Shown here in pieces: positions 36,130 to 46,089 of a stretch of 64,000 nt of DNA. Origin of the DNA: Acheta domesticus (lineage: Eukaryota; Arthropoda; Insecta; Orthoptera; Gryllidae); the NCBI GenBank assembly GCA_031308135.1, contig JAHLJT010009436.1, positions 121,435,608 to 121,499,607 on the forward strand, in the 5' to 3' direction. Below the pieces are notes generated by a model, which saw nothing but the letters and a program-made list of their open reading frames with translations, searched no databases and was not told where the DNA came from. Every line of letters starts with the position of its first letter. Position 1 is the first letter of the stretch. The translations under genes and the position numbers were made by a program.

Positions 36130-36450
36130 GGGAATCTAGATGTGGTTTAGATGTGGTGCTATCATTAGGGAACCCAATTAATGTTTAAGCCAATTTTTAG
36201 TTCATGAATGTGGAAAAACAATTACAAATTTACTAGTTATACAGCTTTTAAATACATTTATTTAATTCAGATTTTAAAATATTTGAATTACTGGAATAAT
36301 AATTATAAATCAAAATTGCAAAATAATTATATTAATAATAATATTAAATACATTTTTATATTATATTCAACATTCAAAATTTTTCCATTTTTATTACTAA
36401 TATCGACCCCTTACCAATCTGTTAATTGCCAAGGTGCCATAGTTCTTGAA
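36130..36450. mobile_element. AT-rich insert within the mariner relic
   Basis: The first and second catalytic Asp codons lie about 650 nt apart, where roughly 280 is usual, and this AT-rich stretch has no transposase-like frame. It is therefore probably a later insertion of about 320-370 bp. Ends and target duplication are not resolved. Confidence 0.5.
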
Positions 36451-36950
36451 GTCTGACCTTGCTAGTACGCTTTGCTTATGCAGTGGGTCGAACAAGTAGC
36501 ACGAAGTTTCATCTCCAGCGAAAATGTAAACAAAACTTCAAAAAGTATCATCTTGGACGACCTACTGATCAGATGCACAGCAAGAATCATTCTTATTCTT
36601 TTGTTTTCAAGAGACAACATTTTTGGAGCTAACTTATGAGATATACAAAGCACATTGAAATGCTTGACGAGAATAGTGTGAACATTTCCAAATGAAATTC
36701 CGACCTCTGCTAAATCTCCTCTACACTCCTCACAACAAGGCAAAGCTGCTCATTCGATGGCTTCATTTGTTGCTATGGTTGGTTGGTCGCTCAACGGGTC
36801 GTCTTTAACGCTTTGAAGGCATATACGAGGCCTTCGTTGAGACGTTTATGCCACGTATAAGCGTGATTTATTTTCATTGCCACTGCACCACAAGCTTCTT
36901 GGAGCATTCATAATGTTTCCGGATCATATTTGTGTAACAAAATAAAACTT

Positions 36951-37170
36951 GCCAATCCGCGGTGGTCGAGATCGTTAAGTCGGTAGTGTCATAGAAATCC
37001 CGGAAATCGCGGGTTCGAGTCCCATCTCGGGCATGGTTGTACTTGTGTTCGTCCTTTCACCCCCTGCCATCACCATATCATGTCATCACCATATCATTTC
37101 ATAACGTTAAACCCAAAAGTGGTCGAAAATGATCTTGATGTTAATGCGACCTAAAATAAAAAGAAACAAC
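36951..37170 (+). mobile_element. tRNA-derived SINE, family A, copy 2, inside mariner
   Basis: B box GGTTCGAGTCC (37012-37022) and body GGTTGTACTTGTG, CCTTTCACCCC and CATCACCATATCATGTC match the copy at 16990. It splits the mariner N-terminal reading: the minus-strand frame stops making sense at 36950 and resumes past 37171. A-rich sequence ending AAAACTT lies on both sides (36944-36950 and 37174-37180), fitting a target-site duplication of roughly 15 bp with drift. Confidence 0.78.
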
Positions 37171-37260
37171 AACAAAACTTCATTTTTCAGCGTAGCTCTG
37201 TTGTCAACATTACGCATTACGATAGCCAAGCCACTAGCAAGCAATACAACCAGGTTGCCA

Positions 37261-37685
37261 TACGAAGAGAACAATCTCTACAATTTCGAAACTTATTGAA
37301 TCAATGAGGGACGTCATGAACGGATCAACATACAATGGACAAATCTTGTAGCTATCGTATTCTTGAAAATTAAAATAATTAAATATTCCGGGGACTTTTG
37401 GAATCTAGTAGAATATATACTGAACACTAGGATGTAAAGCGAATTATTGATATCACAGAACTATTATACAAGAATGATTTTACAACAATGTCATCATTAC
37501 ATCAAGATGTAGAATTAAGAGTAGAATGAAACAAAACATAGGAAGCATGAACTAAAAATAACTTGAAAGTAAGAAGTACTAAGCAATGGAAAGTGTTCAT
37601 AATCTTCTATTTCATCTTTCGTGAGGGTGTGAAATAAATGGAGTCAAGAAAGGACAGCGCCATCCCACTCACTGTTGTTGATTGA
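37261..37685. other. AT-rich spacer
   Basis: Nothing recognised. Confidence 0.4.
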
Positions 37686-37787
37686 ATTCCCTCATCGGCC
37701 GGAGCATCGCCCTTCCGCGGCCTCCGACACAGCCGGAGCCAAGAGCGCGCACGCTGAGTTCACTCGCCACATGTACTTGGGCCGCGT

Positions 37788-37833
37788 GGCGCGGCGCGGC
37801 GCGGCGCGGTGCGGTGCGGCGCGGCGCGGCGCG
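37788..37833. repeat. GCGCG pentanucleotide array
   Basis: About nine GGCGC-type pentamers with GGTGC variants. Confidence 0.88.
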
Positions 37834-38104
37834 CCCTCGGGGCGTCGGGTCACGCGACAGGGTCGGTCGCATTCCCGCGCGGTCGGCAAGGGTCACTCGG
37901 CGCTTGTTCGTTGCCATCCTTTAGCGCAGATTTACCGCCTGAACAAATCACGCTCGTTACGCGTGCACGCACGCATGCCAACGCAGACGGGCGGCCGGCA
38001 AGACGAGGAGGGATTCGCGGGAGAGGAATCAGGGGGCGGGTGGAGTCCGGTGGGGGGTGAAATGGAAGGGAGGGGGTTTGGAAGGGAATGGTGGGGTATC
38101 GGAC

Positions 38105-38345
38105 GGCGTGGGATGGAGTCGGATGGGGTCCGATGGGGTCCGATGGGCGTCGAATGGGGTCCGATGGGGTTCGATGGGGTCCGATGGGGTCCGATGAGGG
38201 TCGGACGAGGTCGGGCGGAGTCGTATGGCATCAGGAGTGGACGGGATGGGGATGGGGACGCACGGTGTAGGACGGTTCGGATGAGGTCGGAGTGGACGGA
38301 CGGGAACCCACGGTGTAGGTCGGGTCGGTGGGGGTTGGGTGGGAT
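38105..38345 (+). repeat. Decamer array, GATGGGGTCC and relatives
   Basis: Nearly perfect GATGGGGTCC units from 38116 to 38200 decay rightward into GTCGG-containing variants up to about 38345. The plus strand is G/T-rich and the minus strand C/A-rich. Confidence 0.82.
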
Positions 38346-38799
38346 TGGGAGGCAACGGGTGGAGTCGGGCAGGGTCGTATAACGGACAGAGGGGTTCGGA
38401 AGGGGGTTGAGGCCCGTCGACGCTGGGTCAGAAGGGTGTGAGAAGGAGGAGAAGAGGGCAGAGGGTCTTGTGGTCGAGTGGGAATCGAGGGGGGGTGGAG
38501 TCAGATGCCGGGAGGGGGCTTATGGCTTACGTAAATCGCGGGGGCCCGACAGCCGAAGTGCGCAGAGAGCGCGACTGTGCCCACGCGCGTGTACGCGTGC
38601 ATGACGTCACAGACACTAATTGGGCCCACGGACCCCCACGTTGCCTCCTCCTCCCCCTCTTAAGACTCCTCCGGGCTCTCTCGCGCGCAGGGGAATTTGC
38701 ATGAGCCGCCCACGGCCGCGCGTCGCAGCTCTGGCAGAGTGCAGGAGCGGGGACCGGTTCAACTCTCGGCGCGGTCTCCAGAAGCCGCAGAGCGTTGCC

Positions 38800-40705
38800 C
38801 CTTCTCTGCCAAAGAGACCCACGGAGCTAGTAGAAAAGACCGTGTCAATCAGCAGGCGTCTCCAATAGAGATGTTCTTTCCAAAACTCAGAGTAATATTT
38901 AATAATTAATTTGAATTTCAATCTCATATTTTCCCTTACTCAACAAATAAAACAGAACATTCACATGTTATCACACTCGCAGAATGGTAAAATTCTGTAG
39001 ATAAAACATGTCTTCTGCATCCTATAACTCATGAGAGAGAGAGAGAGAGAGAGAGAGATTGTTTAACCAGGAAAAACGATGTTTGAATTTAAATAGTGAA
39101 TTTGTTGATGAAATTTGCAGATACATGTTTTAAAAATTGGACATAAGCTGTGATAGTACTAAGTAGTTAGGATATGTCACTGATGATTAAGTCCTTCACA
39201 GCGGTAGAAAAGTTCATATCTGTTAGGAAAAGAGAATACAAAATCGACAATGTGCTACACTTCCGAAGCAGGATTATTTGTATCATATATGACACACTTA
39301 AGAGTGGCGCAAGGGCAAGTGTGAAAATTGATGTGGCAAGGCAGTTGAAAAGACGACGGCGTATATAAAGGTATGGATTAACGAGGTATGCGGCGATGGG
39401 TGTTAGCGCATTTGCGGTGCAGGAGGGAGGGGAGGCACAACGGGGGAGGGTAGCAGCAGCGGCGGGAGGCACGTGGTGAGGCCACCGCAGGTCATCGCTT
39501 GGCGACCCTGCGTCCCTCCGCGTTCATTTTGCCCGTTGCTCCGCACCGCTCGGAAATAATGAAGTCCATGTATCACCTCCGCGAACAAAAATATTAAGAA
39601 GTACCTACCTACCAGACGATATCGAGTGAGAAATTATAGTGCCTGATTCTTATTTCTTAATCTCATGAATTATTAAGTTACCTGCTAGCATCTTTAAAGT
39701 ATTACCCTCCGGGTAAATACCAGTAAAAAAGCGTTGGTCCGAGGACGGGTATTAATACGCTCGTATGATGCACAAGCACGAGGAGATCGTGTTATGGAGC
39801 ACAAAAGCTGTAGTAGCACCGACGTTATCCTTTACTTCGGAAGCCGTGTTTGATGATCATAACTTAGTTCGTATTAGTTTTTCTTTTCTTTATAATAACT
39901 CATGTTTTGTATCATTTTCTTTCATGTATGTTAGGTTTCTATTTCAATTAAAACTATGTAAAACTTTCAGTTTCATAAAAATTATCTTCTCTATTGTATT
40001 ATATCTCAATTTTGAATTTTCATTAGCTCACTTAAACTGCACCCGATCAGAAGCAGTTTCTCATTCGCCTGCACCTGGTGTATGTGATCTGTGAAAATGT
40101 TAACTTATGTGAACTTTATAATTATTATTTTATTCTTCCTTCATTTCATATTCCGTCGTGGCTTTCCACACGGAAAATTCTAGAGCAGTTCCTTAGGTAA
40201 AATTTAAACTGGATGGGGCAGAGACGAAGAAAAATCTAAATTTGAGGTGAAGGACGACGTTACACGGAAACGCCGAAGGGTCACGTGTAGTCTGTGAGCT
40301 GCGGCCGATGATCCACTTCTTTTACTATTTCTTTCTTTCCTTATAGGAAACGTGTTTCCATGAACTAATAACTTGTAACTCATTCCATGAACTCATTTCC
40401 TCCTGGAATTTAAATACTATCCTCGCGTACGTGTGCAATTTGCTTCAAATGTCAATAAACACCACAGTAAAGCGTTTTTCTAATTCATTATAGAATACAC
40501 ATAACTCACAAAATACTGTAGGATTCAAATCAAATAATTGTTAAACTTCAAAAGTGTAATCAAAGAAATAATTTGAACTTGTATAAAGTTTTATCTCCAT
40601 TCCTCTCTTTCCATTTCGGCAACTTCTCCTCCCTCAAACTCCGTCTCTACTAACATTCCCTCAAAACTGCCTGCGACGTTCCATAACTTGGGGCAACATT
40701 TGGAG
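38800..40705. other. AT-rich spacer with a small GC patch at 39400-39540
   Basis: No gene recognised. Confidence 0.42.
39033..39058. repeat. (GA)13 microsatellite
   Basis: Uninterrupted GA dinucleotides. Confidence 0.9.
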
Positions 40706-40709
40706 ATAT

Positions 40710-41335
40710 CCCTCTTTAGCGCGCATTGCGCGGCGACCGCGCGTCGGCCGGAAGACCCCGAAGGCCGCGGAGCGCGCGTAAGTTTACGCCGCGCCGCCTT
40801 ATCTCGGGCGACTTTTGCGCGGCCGCCTCGCTTTTTATCTGCGCACCGGCGCCGCGGGATTCACGGGCGACAGAGACGAACGCGAGCAGCAGGTGGCGGC
40901 GGAGGCGGCGGAAGAGGCGGGAGCAGGTAGGACCAGGGGCGGCGACTGCGTGGTTAACTGCGATGTGGATGGTGACGGCGACGACGACAGTGACGACGAA
41001 GACGTGGGTGACGACGAGAACGGTGTCGACTGAAAGGGTGACGGCAAGGGCGACGAGGTTCACTATAACTGCGACGTCTGTGAGGGTGACGCCATGGGTG
41101 AGGAAGGCGACAAGGACGACGATGATAACGATTAAGACTGTAAGGATGACGGCAAGGATAACGTGGGTGACGAACGCGACGACGTCGACGACGAAGGAAG
41201 TCGAGGGTGAAGGAGGGGGCGGCGCGAAAACAATAGGGCGACGACGGCAGAAAGACAATGGCAACGGAGGTAGTAGAAGTAGCGAAGGTGGAATGCGAAG
41301 GGCGACGAGAAAGAAGAGTAGCGGTCTCACGTGAG
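40710..41335. promoter_or_regulatory. GC-rich block 19 with GAC-rich tract
   Basis: CpG-dense unique part (40720-40940) is followed by a GACGAC/GGTGAC tract (40965-41215) with trinucleotide-like periodicity. The long minus-strand frame is Val/Ile-rich and the plus frame Thr/Arg-rich purely because of the tract. Confidence 0.35.
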
Positions 41336-42103
41336 GCAAGTGGCAGAGAGAGGTTGGAGTAGTAGGGAGTGGAAACGGTTCTGGAGAAGGGCTCAAGAGA
41401 ATGTGACACGGAGACATAAAGAGTCGCAAAGTTGTTAGAAGAAATGTAACAGAAATGGAACAATCGAAAACAACCGATGCAGATACATGATAAAAATAAC
41501 GAAACTTATGCAATACATTGATTTTATTTTTATACACTAATAAAAGCTCAAACTGAAAATTAAAAAAGTTAATAATAGGTGGACAGTGTGATACTCTGAC
41601 ATGAGCATAGAAATAATGAAAACAATGGTTCGTAAAGCACGTTTATTATCAAGGCACTACGTATGTCAGATAGGACTTTCCGAAGAATGAAGAAAATAAT
41701 AATCGTACGGAAAGAGTGCGACAGAGACACGTGATAAATCTGATTCGACCGAAGTATTCGAGCGAGGTTATGAGTTGACATATGATCACAGGCTGTAAGA
41801 TAAATTATATAATTTTTCAGTTCATCTGAAATTTCTCTCTTTAAGAGGCAAATAGAAGCAATGGAATCTCATGAGTTTCCACAAGCTGTATCGTATTAAT
41901 CTGTGAAGAGATAAAATTAATTTAATACCTGCGTGAATTTAATACCTCCGTATACGGAGTATAAGTGTATATTCTTTATTACTATAACTAAATATCGTGT
42001 CTTAAAGACATTAAACAAAGACATTCTTCACACAAAGAAAAGTCAGCAAAACCTACACGCACATTTAATGATCAGCAGAAGACCGGTTGATTGCCTGGAG
42101 ACA
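41336..42103. other. AT-rich spacer
   Basis: It contains a perfect 14-bp palindrome CTCCGTATACGGAG (41946-41959) preceded by a duplicated ATTTAATACCT segment. Nothing else. Confidence 0.42.
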
Positions 42104-42386
42104 CCCCGCTCTAGAGTCCCTGGATACAGCGAGTAGCGCATTCCACTGTTCCACCGACCCCGCCATTTTATATCCAATTGACAGAAGAATTAGAACTGTG
42201 AGATATTGTGTGTGTTGAGAACCATGAATCTATCCCAAACCAATATTCTTAAAAATCTCCATTACGTCACCAATTGTTATCATTTCCGTTCAACTTCTGA
42301 ATTCTGCTTGATAGGGCTATCGGGTGTGAGGATATTAAATGGCCGCGGTTGCGCTACTCTCTGTATCTAGGGACTCTACCCCGCAC
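42104..42386. mobile_element. hAT-type MITE, copy 2 (267 bp, with 8-bp target duplication)
   Basis: The element is 42112-42378. The left end TAGAGTCCCTGGATACAG and inverted right end CTGTATCTAGGGACTCTA are 29-bp arms with about two mismatches over the first 25 bp. The flanks CCCCGCTC (42104-42111) and CCCCGCAC (42379-42386) match at 7 of 8. The interior shares CATTCCA.TGTTCCACCGA, CCATTTTATATCCA, GTGTGTTGAGAACCATGAAT and ACGTCACCAATTGTT with copy 1. No coding capacity, so it was mobilised in trans by a hAT transposase (family knowledge). Confidence 0.87.
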
Positions 42387-42920
42387 CAGCCGCCAGCGCC
42401 ATCTGCGTCCGTCCTTGGCGCCTGCGTCAGCGCCGCGAGGCGGGGCGAGGGGGCGGCCGCGCGGCGCGATTTACCGGCGGCCGGTGTCTGCGCCAGCGCC
42501 GGCGCTCATCGCTGTTTATGCGGCGCTGGGATTGCGGCGGCGGGGCTGGCGCCTCCGGAGACGTCGCCGCGTATTTATTCGCCTCTTCCCGAAATTGAGC
42601 GCGATATTTCAGCGCAGCCGGGCCGGCCGAGACCCGCGGCGGTGGCGGCGGCGGCGGCGGCGGCGGCGGCTGTGCCCCGACAACAAATGGGGCCGCATCA
42701 CCGCGCTGCTATTGAGAGCCGCGAGATTTATCCGCCAATTACAGCGCACGCAGCGTCGGTCGCCAGGGGGCGCCAGGCGCGCGGCCGGCGCCGGTGGCAG
42801 CGCGCCAAGCGGCCGGCGGAGGAAGAGGCAGGCGGAGACGTCGTCGGCGGTGGAGACAACAGGGGACGGAAGTCGAGGAGGGTGGCGACGATGGGGGGAA
42901 AGAGTCGGAAGTGGCTTCAG
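42387..42920. promoter_or_regulatory. GC-rich CpG block 20 with TTTAT cores
   Basis: CpG-dense DNA has spaced AT cores TTTATG (42515-42520), TTTATT (42574-42579), TTTAT (42727-42731) and AATTA (42737-42741), and a GGC run (42645-42670). TTTAT cores suit caudal or posterior-Hox factors (general knowledge); use here is inferred. It begins directly at the hAT MITE edge. Confidence 0.42.
42645..42670. repeat. (GGC)n microsatellite
   Basis: About nine GGC units. Confidence 0.88.
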
Positions 42921-43358
42921 CACTAATGACGGGAGAGGTGATTGAAATTTTAGGGGGGGGGGTGATGGTTATTACCTGCGGTTGCGGGTTTGGTGGTGAA
43001 AGTTGTGGTCTGAGATAATGGAAGTGGCAAGTTTGATAGAGGAGTTAATTGTAGCTCAGACTACAAGCTGTACAGATGTGGGATGACAAAGATGGTAATC
43101 AATGATGGCAATCAAGACAGATGTTGAATTCGCTGAATGCATAAAAATAAAATAGAGTGGATTGGTAATGCAGTTGATAACAACTGATCTGAATATTAAG
43201 GTCAATATACTGAAGAAAGTTTTTTTTTTAAAATGTTCTTGTTGAGTATTACATAGTTCAGTGGAACTTACACTATACATATGTTTTTGTTGCTTATAAC
43301 TAACTTACATACTAAACTTAATCTAATACATAGGTGAGGAAACCATCATTGGTACCTC
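42921..43358. other. Spacer
   Basis: It starts with a G10 run near 42951. Nothing recognised. Confidence 0.35.
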
Positions 43359-43700
43359 TTAACTGTCAATTTTGGCGAATTTTTGTAGGAAAATGTGGAA
43401 TGGGTATTTATTTTGAATTCGGGTTGGTTGGGTTGGGTTACGGCCGAGGTTGAGAGCTTTTAGGGTGGGGACTTGTGGGATGGTGTAGTAGAAATTAGTG
43501 GAGAGGTAGTTAATATGGTTGGCTATGGGTTCTATGGATAATTCTTTATGTAGTTGATCGTTGGTGACAAACCAAGGGGCGTTAGTGATTATCCTGAGGA
43601 ACTGGTTTTGGAAGATTTGAATTTTGTGGATATTGGTTTTTGTGGCGTTGATCCAGATGGGACATGCGTATAAAAGGAGGGGCTGAAGAAAGTGACGGCA
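43359..43700 (-). pseudogene. Jockey-type LINE reverse-transcriptase C-terminal fragment
   Basis: On the minus strand one uninterrupted frame from about 43700 to a stop at 43359-43361 reads LLLYACPIWINAT, then IHKIQIFQNQFLRIITNAPW, FVTNDQLHKELSIEPI and later TIPQVPTLKALNLGRNPT. That is the region just after the RT palm in Jockey-superfamily LINEs (pattern: Y-G/A-P-x-W ... L-Q-x-x-Q-N-K-x-L-R-I/M ... P-W-Y/F-V-x-N ... L-H). Roughly the last 110 residues remain and the frame is intact. Upstream sequence does not continue the protein, so this is a 5'-truncated or rearranged copy, typical of LINE insertion. Confidence 0.78.
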
Positions 43701-44855
43701 ACGGCAGCGATGGCATTGAGGAAGGTGCTATGTTGGAGGCAGTATTTCGACTGACAGACGAAACAAGTGTTGGAAGGCAGGGACGCGCAGGCTTCCGTGA
43801 CGTTAAAGGCTGAAAAGAGTTTCACGAGGCTGCAGTGAAGAGAAAGCACCACTTGGACAATGAGTCCTGGAGACTGGCGACTTAAGTGATAGAAATCTGT
43901 GGCTGATAAAGCATAAACTACTGATGATTGTCAAGCGCATGGGAGGGAATGCATCAAAAGAAAATGTTGTTAGTGATGATTATCACCTTATTATATTTTC
44001 TGTATGCATAACTGAACAATTACTCTGCATTAACATCTTTCACTCAGTGAAAAATATAGAAGCAAAAGAACAGAAACACTAGAAACAGAAAGAACAAATC
44101 GCTTTTATTTGACAAACGTAAAAATAAGAGATACATAATTGACGGATAAATATATTGAGAACAAGTGAAAAGCAGAAAAGAATTTGAAAGAATTTACACA
44201 TAGGCACAATGGGTCGAAATTCAGGGAATGGAAACAGAGAGCGCAATAATTTAACGTTACTACTGAATTGATAAAAATAAGTTTTCAGTGGTGGTGGCTG
44301 AAATCATGTGGTAATCTTTTAATAATAAAGAATGATATGAAGTATTCAAACTACAATTAAAATCAAACGTTTTTAATACAATTAATCAAAATATTTAATT
44401 TCATCTGTTTACGAATACTTGCTTTGTCAAATATTTTAATTAACTCTGTTAAAAACGTTCAATTTTATTTGTGGTTTGATTATTTCACACCACTCGTTAT
44501 TACAAATAATTTTAATTTATCTCAATTTTCATTACCATTTGCAATACCGTAATTTCACGTATCTTTTGAAACTATAGATCAATGTTCCAAAATACGCTGT
44601 GTCCATGAAGCTAAGAACCCTGTATTTGGACTAGAAAAAAAAACAGGTAAATAACAGTAGGTAATAGAAGGACAAGCGTATTTTCGAAGGCATTCAATGA
44701 TACAGATATCATTTAATAAACAACTTAGTAAAAAGGGAGAGAGAAGAAATCTTACTGCAAGACTACGGCGAGGCTTGAATGTGTAGTGTTTCAGAGAATA
44801 ATGGTAGAGGGTGATGAGATAAAGCAACATGAGACGTCAGAGGCGGTGACCGGGG
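43701..44855. other. AT-rich spacer
   Basis: The first 170 bp (to 43870) may be other LINE-derived sequence, but no motif is clear. The rest is plain. Confidence 0.4.
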
Positions 44856-44859
44856 TGGT

Positions 44860-45300
44860 GGCCATGGTGGGGGCCGCGGTGGAGGCGGAAGCGGGGGCAG
44901 GGGCGGGGGCCGGAGCGGGGGGCGGGGCGGGGGCGCGGGTGGGGGCCGAGGCGGGGCCGGAGGTGATGGCGGTGGCGGGAGCGGGGGCGGGGGCGGCGCC
45001 GTCGTCATCGCCCGGGAGGGCAGCGGGGCGCTGGGGCAGCGGAGAGGCCGCGCGCGCAAGCTTCGCGCGCTGGGAAAGTGACGGCGGCCGGTGGTTTATG
45101 GCGCTTGGCGCGGACGGGGCGGTGGGGGTGGTGGGGGCGGGCGACGGGCGTCGCTTCGCTGCGCGGCATCCATCCCCGGCGGGCGGCCCGGCCGTTGCGG
45201 CAGAAACACGCAAGCGCCCCGCCGCGCTCCGCAGGCCCTCCTCTCCGCCACTGCGCCTCGTCTTCCTTCGGCGCCTCCTCGGCCCGCTCGTTCTCCCTGC
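44860..45300. promoter_or_regulatory. GC-rich CpG block 21
   Basis: G-rich GGGGGC/GGAGC-type repeat (44870-45005) is followed by CpG-rich unique DNA. Open frames have Gly/Ala or Pro bias. Confidence 0.33.
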
Positions 45301-45855
45301 ACCTACTTTTATTTATTTTTGATCATTTTGTTTACTTACAACATTCATTCATTTTATGTATCTCTCTCGTTTTATCCCAGTCTTTTTCCTCTACTTCTTC
45401 TTTCATTTTTATGAATAATAGTACTTATATTTCCTTATTTGTTTCCATATTTGTTTCTTTCTTATTCTTGTTTGTTTCATGAATGCCATTCGTCTTCTTC
45501 TTTAGCATCTTCCTTAGGCATTTCTTTTCTGATTCTTCTCGAACCAATCTTGCTTGTTTTTGCATTGTTCCTTACGGCAAACGTGATCGATTAAAATATC
45601 TCGTCCCTTTCTCGTCCCTTTTTGTGTTCCGCCTATTATTTTACATTATATCTAAGGTCCATTTTTAAGCTTCTTGCTTTGTATAAATGATATCAAAGGA
45701 AATTCTCCATTTTCATCTTCATTTTCTACATCTGTTCAATAATCTACTCTGTTGAACTCTTATCTTTTATCTTTCGATTTTTAGAAATTTGTCTCGTTTT
45801 CCGTTGTTGTTTCTTTCCCTTCTCAAATATTTCTGCAACTTGTTTCTGTCTCTTC
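45301..45855. other. Pyrimidine-rich stretch (TTTC/TTC)
   Basis: The plus strand is strongly T/C-biased for more than 500 bp and then meets the next GC block. It could form triplex or unusual structures. The open frames here are Phe/Leu/Ser-rich by composition. Confidence 0.5.
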
Positions 45856-45859
45856 ATTC

Positions 45860-46085
45860 ATGCGCCGGAGTCTTGCAAGGCTCGCCCATTTGAGCGCAAA
45901 TTCCTGTTTAGTTCTTGCGCAGAGGCGGCGGCGCCGCGGGACGCTCACGCTCTGGGAAGCTCCGCGCGCGGTTCTCCTCCCCGGCTATTACTCTCCAGCG
46001 CGTATTGTTCGCAGCGACAGCGAAATGAGCAACGCGCAGCGTCACGAACCATCTCGCGAAGCAGGAGCCCCTCTGGGTCACCGTC
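45860..46085. promoter_or_regulatory. Short GC-rich block 22
   Basis: CpG-rich 220 bp. No other evidence. Confidence 0.3.
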
Positions 46086-46089
46086 TAAG

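Larger units (their letters stand above)
35590..37260 (-). pseudogene. mariner transposase relic, nested insertions
   Basis: Read on the minus strand, pieces of a mariner-family (DD34D) transposase appear in order. There is an N-terminal part split by a SINE. Then come TWHKRLNEG near 36830-36855, LAEVGISFGNVHTIL (36669-36713, helix-turn-helix region), GDET with the first catalytic Asp codon at 36511-36513, FDPLHKQS, VFLDAQNLVHDEFL near 36010, LLHDNA with the second Asp at 35864-35866, and HPPYSPDLSPPDFF with the third Asp at 35766-35768, followed by a degraded C-terminus. Stops and frameshifts occur throughout. The second and third Asp codons are 98 nt apart instead of the 105 expected, a 7-nt net deletion. 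Dead copy. Confidence 0.88.
37690..38780. promoter_or_regulatory. GC-rich block 18, about 1.1 kb, with CRE and octamer
   Basis: The longest GC-rich block. It starts with a CpG-rich part and pentamer run, continues as a G/T-rich decamer array, and ends in unique DNA (38520-38780) containing TGACGTCA (38602-38609, exact CRE), TAATTG (38617-38622) and ATTTGCAT (38695-38702, exact POU octamer). The unique end is the best candidate in the window for a promoter or enhancer core; this is inference from motifs. Confidence 0.45.

Noticed and set aside
40716..41537. 273-codon minus-strand frame, Val/Ile/Thr-rich, looking like a membrane protein
   Set aside because: The hydrophobic part is simply the complement of a GAC/GGTGAC tract, and an overlapping plus-strand frame is equally open.
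34561..42100. Shared CGGT(C/T)GATTGCCTGGAG at 34577 and 42084 as a repeat family
   Set aside because: Only about 16 bp match and flanks do not align; a match of this length is expected by chance in 64 kb.
42339..42945. 195-198-codon plus-strand frames starting MAAVALLSVSRDS
   Set aside because: The start lies in the hAT MITE terminal repeat, two phases are open at once, and the rest is Arg/Ala-rich GC-block sequence.
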